Made by a program: the position numbers and the translations under genes. 64,000 nucleotides of DNA from contig CM040443.1 in assembly GCA_022749755.1 (NCBI GenBank), forward strand, positions 19,141,228-19,205,227. The letters run 5' to 3'. Shown one piece after another: positions 34,280-45,339 of the stretch (its first letter is position 1; each line of letters begins with the position of its first letter). The notes beneath the pieces are model-generated. The model was not told the origin of the DNA and did not search any database. It saw only the letters and a program-made list of their open reading frames with translations. Source of the DNA: Azadirachta indica (Eukaryota; Streptophyta; Magnoliopsida; Sapindales; Meliaceae).

Positions 34280-34610
34280 AATTCTACCTCTTAGATAATT
34301 GATTTTGGGGCATCATCTTATATGACTAGTAATAACTCTGTTTTTAGTTCTTATTCCTCATCTAATAAATCATCTTCTATAGTATTGGTAGATGGTTCTA
34401 AAATCGATGTTGTAGAAATAAGAACTGTCTTTGCCAATTTTACTCTTCATCTTTCTTCAGTTCTCCATGTACTTAAATTTCGTATAAATATTTTATCAAT
34501 TAATCAAATAACTAAAAATTTAAATTATTCTATCACATTCTTTCCATCTCATTGTATTTTTCAGGATCTTAATACGGGAAAGATGATTGGTGGAGAACAA
34601 AGATGAATGG
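34280..34610 (+). pseudogene. Copia C protease and pre-integrase fragment
   Basis: An open frame of 94 codons (34322-34606), with the preceding bases giving IDFGASSYM, a drifted form of the catalytic WIIDSGAS(D/S)HM. It continues SIVLVDGSKIDVVEI, SSVLHVLKFRINILSINQIT and HCIFQDLNTGKMIG, all standard copia protease-to-pre-integrase motifs. The protease Asp-Ser-Gly is now Asp-Phe-Gly, as it is in copy D. Confidence 0.75.
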
Positions 34611-34679
34611 AGTGTATTATCTTTCTAGTTTGTTATAATTTTCTATTTGTGCATTATCCTCCTCAGTATCTTCAGAACA

Positions 34680-35230
34680 ATGGCACTACAGACTAGGACA
34701 TCCTTCTTCCCAAATCCTTAAATGAATGAATCTACCTGGTTTTGTTAATTCTAGTATTGAGTGAGAGTCTTGTCAAATAGGTAAACATTATCGTATCTCT
34801 TTTCTTGCATGCATCAATAAACCTAATTTGCGTCTTTTTCAATTGGTTCATTCTAATATTTGGGGTCCATGTCAAATTTCCCAATTATTATAGCTTTAAT
34901 TATTTTCTATCATTTGTTGATGATTATTCTTGAGCTACATAGATATATCTTTTAAAAGAACAGTCAGAAGTCTGTATTATATTTGAATCATTTTTCAAAG
35001 ATTTACAAACTGAGCTTGATGTGTCTATTCAAATTTTTTGTTCTGGTAATGCATTAGAGTATTATCACTCTATATTTTCTAAATTTTGTAGGAAATAAAA
35101 AGTGATTCATCAAACCTCATGCCTTTATACTCCTCAACAAAATGGGATAGCTAAAAAAAAAAAAAATAGGCACTTGTTAAACATTACTTGAACAATCCTA
35201 TTTTATACGAAAGTACCATCTACATTCTTA
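34680..35230 (+). pseudogene. Copia C integrase remnant
   Basis: Broken frames carry HYRLGHPSSQILK-like and CQIGKHYRISF zinc-binding parts, LVHSNIWGPCQI (DIWGP motif), then SFVDDYS-like sequence with a stop, and near 35130 TPQQNGIAKKKNRHLL, matching the catalytic-Glu region TPQQNGVAERKNRHLL. There are at least five stops. Confidence 0.65.
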
Positions 35231-36037
35231 GGACAAGCAATTATTACTATTTGTTATGTAATAAGTAAGCTTTCATCTTCTATTCTTAACTTTAGAACAA
35301 CATAAAATATTTTATTTCCTGAAAAACATCTTTTTTCACTTCTACGTTGTATTTTTAGTTGTGTTTATTTTGTCCACATGTTTAATACTCATGACAAATT
35401 TTCAGCTCGATTTGTTAAAGTATTTTTCTAGCATATTTTAGAACTCGGAAAGGTTATAAATATCTAGATCCTACTTTTAGTAAAACTTACATTAGTGCTA
35501 ATGTCACATTTTTCAAGTCTACTTCTTATTTCTCAAAAAAAGGGATATAGTTTGCAAACTAATCTTTTTTCTCTCACCATACCTCTTTCTCATTCTATGC
35601 ATACTATTGTACCTATCTCTATACCTGTCGTTCCTATAGAGAAACCCCTTTAGGTGTACGTAAGTAAAAAAGATCATCAACAATTGATCTTTAAAGTGAG
35701 TCTCCTCTATATTCCTCTTCTACCCAAGCGATGACCTCCAATGAAGATTCTCCTCCATCAATTGATGATATCGATCTTGATCTCCCTATTGCAATTTGAA
35801 AAGGTAAAAGAACAACTACTACTAGGTATCCTTTTGCTTAATTTGTTTCTTTTAATATGCTTTCATTTGCTTTTCGATTCTTTGCCTCGTCTTTGTCTAT
35901 TATATCTTTGCTTAAAACATCTCAAAAAGCATTTGCACATCCTACTTGGGCAAAGCCATGAAAGTAGAGATGACAACTCTTTATGATTGTTGTACTTGGG
36001 AACTATAAAAAATCCCAGATGGTAAAGAAACTGTAAG

Positions 36038-36400
36038 TTGTTGGCAAGTATTTGCTATCAAGTATCACCCAGATGGTACCATAGAGAGATTAAAACTTGG
36101 TTGGTAGCTAAAAGTTTTGCTCAAACATATGAAGTAGATTATTTTCAAACATTTTCTCCTTTTGCTCAACTTAATTCTATTAGAATTCTTATATCTCTAC
36201 TTGTTTTTCATGATTGGCCTCTTTTCCAACTTGATGTTAAAAATGTTTTTCTATATGGAGATTTGCAGGAAGAGGTTTATATGGCGCAACCTCCAGAATT
36301 TGTTGTTTAAGGGGAGTCTAATTTGGTATGTCGATTGAGAAAAGCTATATATGGTCTTAAGCAATCTCCAAGGGCATGATTAAAAACTTAGTGGTGTGCT
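36038..36400 (+). pseudogene. Copia C reverse transcriptase N-half
   Basis: The frame carries TWLVAKSFAQTYEVDYFQTF, SPFAQLNSIRILISL, and FQLDVKNVFLYGDLQEEVYM (QLDVKNAFLHGDL in working elements, with the first catalytic Asp present). After a stop it continues CRLRKAIYGLKQSPRA. The YVDD region is beyond the truncation. Intact family members continue about 250 residues further. Confidence 0.8.
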
Positions 36401-36485
36401 GAAAAAATCTATCAATTTCAAAAGATGCCAATCTAATCATTCAATCTTCATTCAACATACTTCACTAGGAATAATTATTCTTATG

Positions 36486-36719
36486 GTGATGAATCAAAAG
36501 AGAGATTAGTATTTTAGGTAAAAATTTAATTTGTTTGGACTAACATAAAACTTCTGGCCATTACTAACCTGAATGTCAAAATATCTAGTAATTAATTACT
36601 GTGTCAGACACACCATCTGAGGACATAATGAGGGTATATGGTCTTCCCCTGTTTTCATTCTCAGCTATAAGAGAAACTTTGTTACAGACAACAAAGCGTC
36701 CTGTGACAGTAACCAGAAC
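36486..36719 (-). other. Junction region beside copia C
   Basis: On the minus strand one frame stays open for more than 50 codons (about 36600-36750; VTVTGRFVVCNKVSLIAENE and following). It is not the frame that carries the helicase motif next to it, and I do not recognise it. Confidence 0.35.
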
Positions 36720-37260
36720 TTGCAATTCTCTCTCTTCTGCCTTCTTAAGGTAGAAAACCTGCTTTCCGATAATTGAACATAATCCTCTCTACTGTGTTTA
36801 CCACACTAACCTCCATGGATTGGAGGCTGCCTTTTATATGAGATATAATCTCAGTAAAGACTCTAGAGGAATCAAGCTTCTTTGTGAGTTGTGAATTAAA
36901 ATGGGGCCAGTATGAGGAACTAAACTTTTTTATAATTTACTTCCTTTGTCCTCATAAAATTCCGTAAGGAAACTAATCTTAAATGTTGAGTCCAACCAGC
37001 AGAATGTTCCTCTATGTCAAGAAATCTCTTTTAAAGTATGAATTTCCCAAAGTCCCATCCAGCATCATCAACTTATGGAATGTTATGACAAGAGGGTAAG
37101 AATTAGCTGGAATATCTACGAAAGAATTCTGGATATCCTTGAAATGTGCCGCATCATCAATATCATCGATATCAATTAAACTGCTTTCTGCAGGAAACTC
37201 TCCACCAAAGGCAGAGCTGCAGATTTATCAAGGCCTGTCATTAGACAGCCAACTTCTTGC
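36720..37260 (-). pseudogene. TRANK1-like pseudogene: exons after the P-loop
   Basis: Around 37000-37200 the minus strand reads DIDDIDDAAHFKDIQNSF, then VDIPANSYPLVITFHKLMML and DGTLGNSYF. Around 36720-36930 it reads SSYWPHFNSQLTKKLDSSRV, FTEIISHIKGSLQSMEV and, after a frame change, ESRFSTLRRQKRE. These are consecutive family motifs between the P-loop and the DEVQD box. The motifs that should follow (helicase motif II onward) are gone. Confidence 0.75.
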
Positions 37261-38689
37261 ATGTAGCAAATGTGAAGCAGTACATTAATACTATAAAGCA
37301 ATTTAACAAATATAGCTGAACCTAAATATGCTAAATACTTCAAGCCAATAAGTAAACAGCAGCTAGCAATACTAGGCTCCTTCAACCCAGTTCCGCTGCA
37401 AATCACAATTGTCAGATAATTTAACAGATGCAACAATCAAAATCAACAAGTCAAAATACCAACATTTACCAGAAAGCAACAGCTTATTTTGTAAATAGAA
37501 TGTTCAGATGCACGACAGTTTGAAATGAAAAACTGCAGCTCATATTCTGAACGCTTTGGAAAGAATCATCATTATTAAATTTAATTTATTTAAATTTAAT
37601 ATATTTGGGACAGAAAAAAATTCCAACGAGATAATGCATGGTAAATTTAATATATTTGTTTTTAAAATTCAACATGATAACAGAGAAAGAAGTTCCCTAA
37701 TGTTTTTAACCCATTGATTTGTCTATTGAAATTGAAAAAATGATGCTTCAAAAAATAAAAGAAAACATAATAAGGACAAAAGAGAAAGTTTTGACTTTCC
37801 TTTTACTTAAATATATGTTTCATTCCTAGAATGGGGATTCTTATTTCCATCTGCCAATTGCTTATAAGTCTTACTATCAAAAGCATTGACCCCATTTAAA
37901 CTTAAGCTAATAAGCTAATGCCAGCTCTCATGCTGTTAGGGCTCTTAGTCATTCTATTTTAGGGCAGAAACCTAACATTAAATGCTTCTATGACACTCCA
38001 AAAGAGAAAAGGCACCTAGAAATGTGCCCACATAAAAAGCCGAAAACTAAAACCCAGTCATCAAATTTATTAGAAGTTATTAATTTCAATAACATCAAAG
38101 AGAGAAAACAAAATCAAACAAAAATCAAAAAAAGAAAAAATTGGACAGCAAATGTTTGGCAATGAATTTCAGCATTAAATTTGGCCCGCATAAAACACAC
38201 CCACCACCATTTGAAATTTATAGGCACACTACAGATTGTAAGATTTCAATTCCATAACACCATGATGGTTCACTGGTGAGCGAAACCACTTTAGATCACA
38301 AACAAAAACTATACTAAACTATGATTACTCATCTAAACTAGCAAAGTCAGTAAAACCAGCCTCATGAACCAAAACTTGCAGGATATCAGACAGCTGTAAG
38401 TTCTGACCAGGAATCTAAACAGGCCTAAACAGGATCTAACCAGGAATCTAAACAAGCCTAACCAGACTATCTTACAACCCCCCCAAATTAAGCTGAATGA
38501 AAAAGGAAAAAGGAAAGAGTATCCGAGTCTCAAAAGTCCTTTGTAAGTAGAGGCCAAAAGAGAAACAAAATATTGAATTTTATAATTTCCCACAACAGAA
38601 ACGAAAAGAGGAAGAACGAATGATATAATGGCCAACTTACCCTAAGTCAAGGAAGATTATCATTTCTAGTTTCAAGGTGAAAAAGAAAC
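37261..38689 (-). other. Intron of the dead helicase gene, with 33-base tandem repeat
   Basis: No exon motif was seen. A two-copy tandem repeat (ACCAGGAATCTAAACA(G/A)GCCT, period 33) lies at about 38404-38465. An open minus-strand frame over it (38333-38635) is hydrophobic and internally repeated (GLFRFLVR twice), but I judge it chance. Confidence 0.5.
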
Positions 38690-39240
38690 TTGGCAAAACG
38701 ATAATCTAATAGCCATTTTCATTGAAAAACCAACGCACCTTTTCATCTGAGAAATATGTTGCTTTACAACAAAACACAACTTAGGACTGACCGTCACAAA
38801 TAATTGGCCCAAGAAATCCCTTTTCCCCACATTATTCTCAGCCAAAGGTGTATTTTTATTTACTCCATAGGATCCTTCGTCACCATTTGGTACAGTTTTT
38901 ATCTCTGAAATAAATTGTAAGAACAGTGTTTTTCCCAGTACCCAACCAACCAAGTATAAAGGTGCTTCTGGGAGAAAGAATCATCTCCAATTGTTCATCA
39001 GTTACTTCAAATGGAAGATCCAATTCTCTACCATCACGGTCAGAAAGCAGGTGACTCACTACACCCCTTGATAAGGAGTAGAATTTCATCAGCAACAGAC
39101 TGTCAACAACCTTTGGAGTTCTCAATATAGCTGCTACTATCAAAAGCAGCCCCACTTAAATCACTCCCGCATCCATCGTCAGCAACATTCTTGAACCTCA
39201 CAATATTTGAAGAGGCTGCCCAAGTCTTTGGAACCTCCAA
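38690..39240 (-). pseudogene. TRANK1-like pseudogene: UvrD-type P-loop exons
   Basis: The frame at 38880-39155 reads MKFYSLSRGVVSHLLSDRDG, RELDLPFEVTDEQLEMILSP, then STFILGWLGTGKNTVLT. The last is Walker A; functional family members have GRSGTGKTTVLT, so the Thr after the P-loop Lys is Asn and two more positions differ. A frameshift follows directly. The next exon, near 38780-38815, gives GQLFVTVSPKLCFVVKQHIS. An ATP-binding helicase could not work with this sequence. Confidence 0.8.
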
Positions 39241-40075
39241 ATTCCTTTGTGAAAAGAAATAAGCCAAAAACAGTTAGAAACAAAATTTCAATCAAACATG
39301 AGAACAAACAACCATATTCTCATTAACCCTAGCAACATGGCATCCAGAATTTTGGACGCTTATATTCATCAGGTTAAAAAGAATAGACGTACCCCTCCAA
39401 AGACTTTTCTTTGCAGCGGTTAATATAATCATCAGTGCAATTTACAAGTATATTATCTAAATGCGTTGCCAATTTTGAGACATTCTCCGAAGGCAATATA
39501 TCCCAGACTTTCAAAACTTGGATGTACGGCAATTCCTTCATTATGTCAATTGTGGAGATTATGTAGAGACTTTCAACCTTGAATTGCTTAATGATGTGTA
39601 AAGAACCTTCACAAACTAAGTCTATGTTCCTCTTTTTAAGTTGCCAGCCATTGGAAAGTTCCAGTAGAAGGCTGATAACTGACCCTTTTATCTGGCTTGA
39701 GGTCAGCTTTTTAAAAGATTTCAGAAAGTTATCACTGAAAATAACCTGGAAATAAGAAGAAAGAAGTTAAGAACAGTAACCACACTAGCCTTAGCAGAAA
39801 AGACAGATTGGAAACAAAATTATAACAACTGGGATTAAATACCTTCCATCTCTGACTTCTGAAAAGTATGCTTTCCCCATTAAGCAATTCATCCAATTCA
39901 TTGAGTTCTTTCTTGATCTCTAATATTGCTTTGGCCAAATCCTTATCTTCATTAGCATTAAAGAAACAATGACAAACCTTAGCATCACGGATTAAGGTTT
40001 CCCAAACAGATTCAGTACAAGGTAAGGTTCTTGCATTCCCCAAAATCCAAAGACAGTGCCTACAATGTGTCAAAT
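39241..40075 (-). pseudogene. TRANK1-like pseudogene: linker exons
   Basis: The piece at 39842-40075 reads RHCLWILGNARTLPCTESVW, CFFNANEDKDLAKAILEIKK and ESILFRSQRWKV. The piece at about 39400-39745 gives VIFSDNFLKSFKKL, LLLELSNGWQLKKRNIDLVC, LYIISTIDIMKELPYIQVLK and NRCKEKSLEG. Both match the region joining the Sen1-like domain to the UvrD P-loop. Intron borders look plausible (GT/AG) but were not fixed exactly. Confidence 0.8.
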
Positions 40076-40164
40076 GGACAGCAGTTATTCACCATAGATG
40101 TTAAAATAATCCAGGCAAAATGTACTCTTAAGATTTTAAGTATCACATAGCCCTGGTAAGAGCA

Positions 40165-40400
40165 ACATTGATTCACTGAGGCTTGGATAAGAATCCAATT
40201 GATCCACTTCCGTTGGATGTTACAGCTGACGTTAGTATAATGTCCTCTTCTCCTCCATGGAAACCATCAACGGACTTCACTTTCACAGAAAAGCCACCCT
40301 TGTTTTCATATTTACTTTCAAGTTTTTCTTGAATTGTTGCTACTTGAGCACTGTAAGGAGATGGTATACCAACACTAATCTTCTGTTTTGAAACACTCCA
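40165..40400 (-). pseudogene. TRANK1-like pseudogene: Sen1-like helicase end (motifs V-VI region)
   Basis: The minus strand reads [40 protein letters not shown] and SGSIGFL. After one stop comes INVALTRA, the motif VI region (usually VALTRARHCLWI, whose remainder is in the next exon). VDGFQGGE is motif V in the family; here Gln is His. No earlier helicase motif is present upstream. Confidence 0.8.
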
Positions 40401-40784
40401 AGCTGTATATTATGGATTACAAGGATATCAAAAAGGAGATAGCTTATTATTGATTATAACTTTCCATGGCAAATAGATAAAATGAAAGACTTCACTTTGA
40501 TAGACATTTTTCAATAGACTATGATATGAAGAGCAAAAATTTACTTTATGCCCAAGGAAAGCCAAAAGACGCAGATTTTGTTGAGATGACAGGGATACCC
40601 CTTCCTCAATGATGCAGTCAGAATGCTCACAGCATTTCATTTTTCTCATAATTATATAATTCAATCAATTAATTGCACCATTGACCCTAAATAATCACCT
40701 TTCCTCTTCCTTGCTTTCAATTATGCTTGCATGCTAATAGTTTAATTGTATAAGGATCATTGCATGCATTAATCTAAGAAAAAA
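40401..40784. other. Spacer between the dead helicase gene and copia D
   Basis: No further helicase motif was seen. A minus-strand frame (40428-40664) has no family likeness. Confidence 0.5.
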
Positions 40785-40793
40785 AAAGTGATA

Positions 40794-41261
40794 TCAGGTC
40801 TTATTACCGTCAAATAAATCAATTTTCCCACAAGACTTCTGTACCTTTTTTTTGTCCTCAAACTTTGGACTATTTTCTCCATCAAGCTTTACATTTGGTT
40901 CCCTAAGAGTGTTAGCTGGTTTAGATTCTAACATCCCTATTTCTAACAATAAATCTTGGACATATTTCCTTTGAGACAACATCAAACCTTCCTTTCTTTT
41001 TACTACTTCAATGTCCAAGAAATACCTAAGTTGACCCAAGTTTTTAGTTTGGAAATGTTTCTTCAATTAATTCTTCACTACCTCAGTCCCATGCAAATCA
41101 CTCCCAAAAACGATAATATCATTTACGTATACCACAGAAGTAACTATTCCTAATGAAGTATGTTGAACGAAAACTAAATGATCAGATTGACATCTTTTGA
41201 AATTGAGAGATGTCAACACACTATTAAGTTTTTCAAACTCTTGGAAATTATTTAAGATCAT
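40794..41261 (-). pseudogene. Copia D reverse transcriptase active-site region
   Basis: Two adjoining frames, 41067-41261 and 40794-41066, carry KRCQSDHLVFVQHTSLGIVT, SVVYVNDIIVFGSDLHG, then KKHFQTKNLGQLRYFLDIEV and KRKEGLMLSQRKYVQDLLLE. The active-site motif reads YVND, where working elements have YVDD. A stop separates the two frames. Confidence 0.8.
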
Positions 41262-43096
41262 ATATAACTTTTCTCAACTGACATACCAGGTTAGACTCCC
41301 CTGAGCAATAAACTATGGAGGTTGCTCTATATAAACCTTTTCTTACAAATCTCTGTATAGAAAAGTATTTTTAACATCGAGTTAAAAAAGAGGCCAATCA
41401 TGAAAAACTGCTAAAGATATAAGAACTCTAACAGAATTAAGCTAAGCAACTGGAGAAAATGTTTCAAAATAATCTACTCCATATGTCTAAGTAAAACCTT
41501 TAGCTACCAACTAAGCTTTCAATCTCTCTATGGTACCATTTGGGTGATACTTGATGGCAAATAACTACCGAGAACTTACAGCTTCTTTACCATTTGGGAG
41601 TTTTTATAGTTCCCAAGTGCCACGATCATAATGAGCTGTCATCTCTTCTTCCATAACTTTGCACCAACCAGGATGTGCAAATGCTTCTTGAGATGTCCTA
41701 GGCAAAGATATAGGAGAGAAAGACAAGGCAAAGGATCGAAAAGCGAATGAAAGTGTATTGAAAGAAACAAATTGAGCAAGAAGATACCCAGTAGCAGTTG
41801 TTCTTTTGCCTTTACAAATTGCAATAGAGAGATCAAGATCTAAATCATCAGCTGATGGAATAAGATCTTAATTAGAGGTCATCGCTTGGGTAGAGGAGGG
41901 ATCTGGAGGAGACTTACTTTGATGATCAAATTATTGATGATCTTTGTTACGTACGTACACTTGGAGGGGTTTCTCTATAGGAATGGCAGGTATAGGAATA
42001 GGTATAATGGGATCCATAGAATAAGAAAGACATGAGCTGAGAGAAATAAGATTAGTTTGTAAATTAGATCTCTTTTTTGAGATGTAAGGAGTAAACCCGA
42101 AAAAGGTGACATCAGCATTGATGTAAGTTTTATCAAAAGTAGGATCTAGACATTTATAACCTTTCTAAGCTCTAGAATATCCTAGAAAAATACATTTAAT
42201 AGACCGAGTTGAAGGTTTGTCATGAGTATTAAACATATGGACAAAACAAACACAACAAAAAATATGAGATAGAAGTGAAAAAAGAGATTTATCAAGAAAT
42301 AAAATATTGTATGGCACTAAAGTTAAGAACGGAAGATGGAAGCCTGTTTATTAGATAACAGGCAATAAGAATTGCTTTTCTCCAGAATTTATATGGTACT
42401 TTTATATGAATAGCATTGTTCGAGCAATGTCTAATAAGTGCTCATTTTTCCTTTTAGCTACACCATTTTGTTAGGGAGTATAAGGGCATGAGGTTTGATG
42501 AATCACCCCTTATTTCCTACAAAATTCAAAAAGTGTAAAGTAACAATATTTTAAGGTATTTTTAGAACTAAAAAAATTTGAATAGACACACCAAACTGAG
42601 TTTGTATTTCTTTAAAAAATGATTAAAATATAATAGGGACTTCTGATCATTCTTTTAAAAGATATATCTATGTAGCTTGAGAACAATTATCAACAATTGA
42701 TAGAAAATACTTAAAACCATGATAATTAGAAATTCAACATAGACCCTAAATATCAGAATGAACCAATTGAAAAGGATGCAAATTAGGTTTATTGACTTGT
42801 ATCGAAAAAGAGATACGATGATGTTTACCTAATTCACAAGACTCACACTCAATACTAGAATTGACAATACCAAGTAGATTCATTTGTTTAAGAATTTGGG
42901 AAGAAGGATGTCCTAGTCTGTAGTGCCATTGTTATGAAAATATTGAGGAGGATAATGCACAACTAGAGGATTGTAGTGGACTAGAAAGGAGATACACTCC
43001 ATTTATCTCCCATCCTGTGCTAATCGTCTTCCTCGTACCAAGATCTTGAAAAAAACAATGAGATTGAAAAATATGACAAAATAATTTAAATATAAG

Positions 43097-43426
43097 TTAT
43101 TTGAGTAATTGATAAAAAATTGATAGGAAATTTAGGTACATAGAAAAAACTGAAGAAAGATGAATAGTAGAATTGGTAAAAACAATTTCTATTCCTATAG
43201 CATCGGTTTTAGAACCATCCACCAATACTATAGAAGATAATTTACCAAATGAAGCATAAGAAGTAAAAACATAATTATTATCAATCATATGAGATGATGT
43301 CCCAAAATCAATTATCCAAAGAGTAGAATTAGAAGAAAAAAATATATTTTTAATCTTTATTGAGGATCCATTAATTAGCTGCTTACCTAGGGCAGATTGA
43401 TAACTAGCTTCTGTAGATAATGGCAA
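43097..43426 (-). pseudogene. Copia D protease fragment
   Basis: 109 codons with LWIIDFGTSSHMIDNNYVF and SIVLVDGSKTDAIGI, the copia protease. The catalytic triplet is Asp-Phe-Gly instead of Asp-Ser-Gly, the same change as in copy C, so the copies probably shared an already inactive ancestor or a mutation-prone site. Confidence 0.75.
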
Positions 43427-43769
43427 ACGAGAGTTCTCAAAATAACTAAAGGAAGAAGCTGCAAGTTCACAAGAGTTGTCCTTATCGATGTGATAACTTT
43501 GATTTGTACATGTTAGTTTTTCAAACTTCTTCTAATTGTTTTTAAATAGAGGATTAGTACAGTTGTAGAAAAAACAACTTTCTTCTCTTTTACCACATTT
43601 TTGACTCTTTCTAAAGATTTTCACCAGTAAACAGTAATCCATTAACAGTGAACACGAAGAGTATCCTATGAACAGTAACACAAACAGTAATGTTTGTTAC
43701 TATTTGTGACTTTTACTACAGTACCCATGTTAGGTTTACCGATTTAGGGATCTTTGCGCTATTCTGAAC

Positions 43770-43982
43770 CATGTTGAAAAAAATAAATTATATTGAACTC
43801 TCTTAAATTATAAACTAAGCATATAGATATGCCTTTTTATGGACTGAAAAAATAAGGCAACATAAACTGGTAAATTTAAGAATTTTTAACAAATTAGGAA
43901 AAGAGTAATAATACTTGAACTATAACTATACTTAATAACACTAAACCTAATAAAACTAAACAAGTTTAATTTTAATTCTAAC
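43770..43982 (-). repeat. Copia D 5' LTR
   Basis: This is the inverted counterpart of 33662-33881. The minus strand starts TGTTAGAATTAAAATT and ends near TTTTTTTCAA, followed by a drifted primer binding site. Confidence 0.8.
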
Positions 43983-45123
43983 AAATATAAAATGAATAAT
44001 GAATAAGAATATAAAAAAGACATTTATTCCTACATTCTCATTCTAAAAAATAACGTTATTCCTTTCAAACTAATTAAAAATTCAACTATTTCTCCAGCTT
44101 AAATCTCATTCGAGCCATAAACACTTACAATGCCATATCCAACTAGACCCACTTGACTGATCTCATTCACAATAGAGGTCTTCATCATTGGACTTTTAGT
44201 CAATCTTCTTGTTTTTCTTTTTTTCCTTTTTTCTTTACCATCATTTCTATTACTTTTGCTTTGAAAATCCCACTTCCCATTTCTACTACAAAGAATGATG
44301 ACTGTTTCACTTCACTTAGGGAATACGAATAGATAAAAATAACTTGTTGAAGAAGGTTTCGAAACCCGGAAAGGTGAGTAAATAAATAATTCTTTCATTT
44401 TCTTTCCAATAGTCTCTGTTACAAATACTATAAGAAGCTTTACAAAATCAATCAATTTTTTTTATTAATTTTTTCTTTTTCGAAAATAAAAAATGTTTTA
44501 CAAAGAAAGTTGTTTAGATTAGACAATGTAAAATCGTTGACATATTGTTGACTCATGTCTTTTTTTTCCGTTCAAGGTCAATAGATTTTTAATTATTAAT
44601 TGAAAAAATAATCGAAAATATCTTTATTTTCACACAAAAATTTGAAAATACCCCTCTCACAAAATTCCATTCATTTTTGTGCGAGTTCCACTCATTCAAA
44701 TGAAAACACCACCCTTATGCCCACACTAAAATAACTTTGTTTCATCTTTTCTTCTTTCCTCTTCCTTTCCTCTCTAACAATTGAACACCACCAATCCCAA
44801 AACCGATTTCCATACTTGTAATTACTACATTTTTAAAAATTATTGAAGATAAATTAATATTCACTCAAGAAAAAATCTTCATTACAAATGTTAGTGTTTT
44901 AATAATTGAGTTTTTACCTTTTTTTTTGGTTTAGTTAACAAAGGAAAAAAATGATTTTCTATGCGGGAAATTTAGTATTTTAGGAGGGAATGCGTGAATT
45001 GTTAAATAGGGTATAATTGCCATGTAGAAAGTGACTAGGTATTGTTGATGTGAGAAAATGTAAATGTAAATGTAAAGAGGTTGAAGCGAATCTAAGAGTA
45101 ATTTCGTTGCTGAAAATTAACTG
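43983..45123. other. AT-rich spacer left of the Mutator-like element
   Basis: No gene. A pair of GAAAATA(T/C)C(C/T) motifs at 44610-44660 resembles motifs in Mutator-like terminal repeats, but no inverted partner was found. Confidence 0.4.
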
Positions 45124-45223
45124 TAGTTTGAGTAAAGTAAAAATTCTCATGTTACTCAAAGGTAGTTTCGAGTAAGGTAAAAATTCTCACCTTAGTATTT
45201 TTTAGTAATGTAAAAGTTCTCAC
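45124..45223. repeat. Three short tandem repeats
   Basis: GAGTAAAGTAAAAATTCTCA, GAGTAAGGTAAAAATTCTCA and TAGTAATGTAAAAGTTCTCA lie about 40-45 bases apart, just before the Mutator-like coding region. Confidence 0.6.
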
Positions 45224-45339
45224 TGTAATTTTAAATGGTTTGATACTTGTCATAAGAAAACCAGTGATTGTATTTGTTATACTTATAGTTGAATAACTTT
45301 CTTTTTATCATTGTCATTTTGGTACAGTTGTAGATGAGC

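Larger units (their letters stand above)
33662..36485 (+). mobile_element. Truncated Ty1/copia element (copy C), plus strand
   Basis: A 5' LTR of 220 bases (33662-33881, TGTTAGAAC...TTCTTCA) is followed by ATGATATCAGAG, a primer-binding-like site. Remnants follow in order: protease/Gag-end (34300-34606), integrase (34680-35200), spacer, and the first half of reverse transcriptase (36000-36390). The element breaks off near 36485, just before the polymerase active site. The 3' half and 3' LTR are missing. It is the same family as copy D at 40785-43982, which lies in the opposite direction. Confidence 0.85.
19640..40400 (-). pseudogene. TRANK1-like (Sen1/UvrD helicase with TPR/ankyrin-type repeats) pseudogene, split by retrotransposons
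   Basis: Minus-strand blocks between 40400 and 19640 follow the order of plant proteins annotated as 'TPR and ankyrin repeat-containing protein 1-like'. The order is: Sen1-like helicase end with INVALTRA, linker, UvrD-type P-loop, the SYPLVITFHK region, a repeat-rich exon (YEMATICFERA), the long final exon with NTYEANWR, and the C-terminus. Every block has stops or frameshifts, and the P-loop reads GTGKN instead of GTGKT. The helicase motifs that should lie between about 36720 and 33303 are missing, as is everything before the Sen1-like end. Four retroelements (20110-23792, 23871-28701, 30339-32378, 33662-36485) interrupt it, and a fifth (40785-43982) abuts the 5' end. The family call rests on many short conserved motifs recognised by eye. 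Confidence 0.8.
40785..43982 (-). mobile_element. Truncated Ty1/copia element (copy D), minus strand
   Basis: Same family as copy C, in inverted orientation, with its 5' LTR at the right (about 43770-43982). Reading leftward: gag area, protease (43097-43426), integrase (about 42900-42400), spacer, reverse transcriptase (about 41640-40800). It ends at about 40785 after GKLIYLTVIRPDIT-like sequence, near the end of reverse transcriptase. It lacks RNase H and the 3' LTR. It extends about 350 bases further into pol than copy C. Confidence 0.85.

Noticed and set aside
38333..38635. Hydrophobic minus-strand frame with a repeated GLFRFLV motif
   Set aside because: The repeat comes from a 33-base tandem duplication in an intron; no membrane-protein family is suggested.
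43983..45123. Search for the missing N-terminal part of the helicase gene beyond copia D
   Set aside because: No helicase motif was found on the minus strand to the right of copia D, so the 5' part is lost or lies outside the window.
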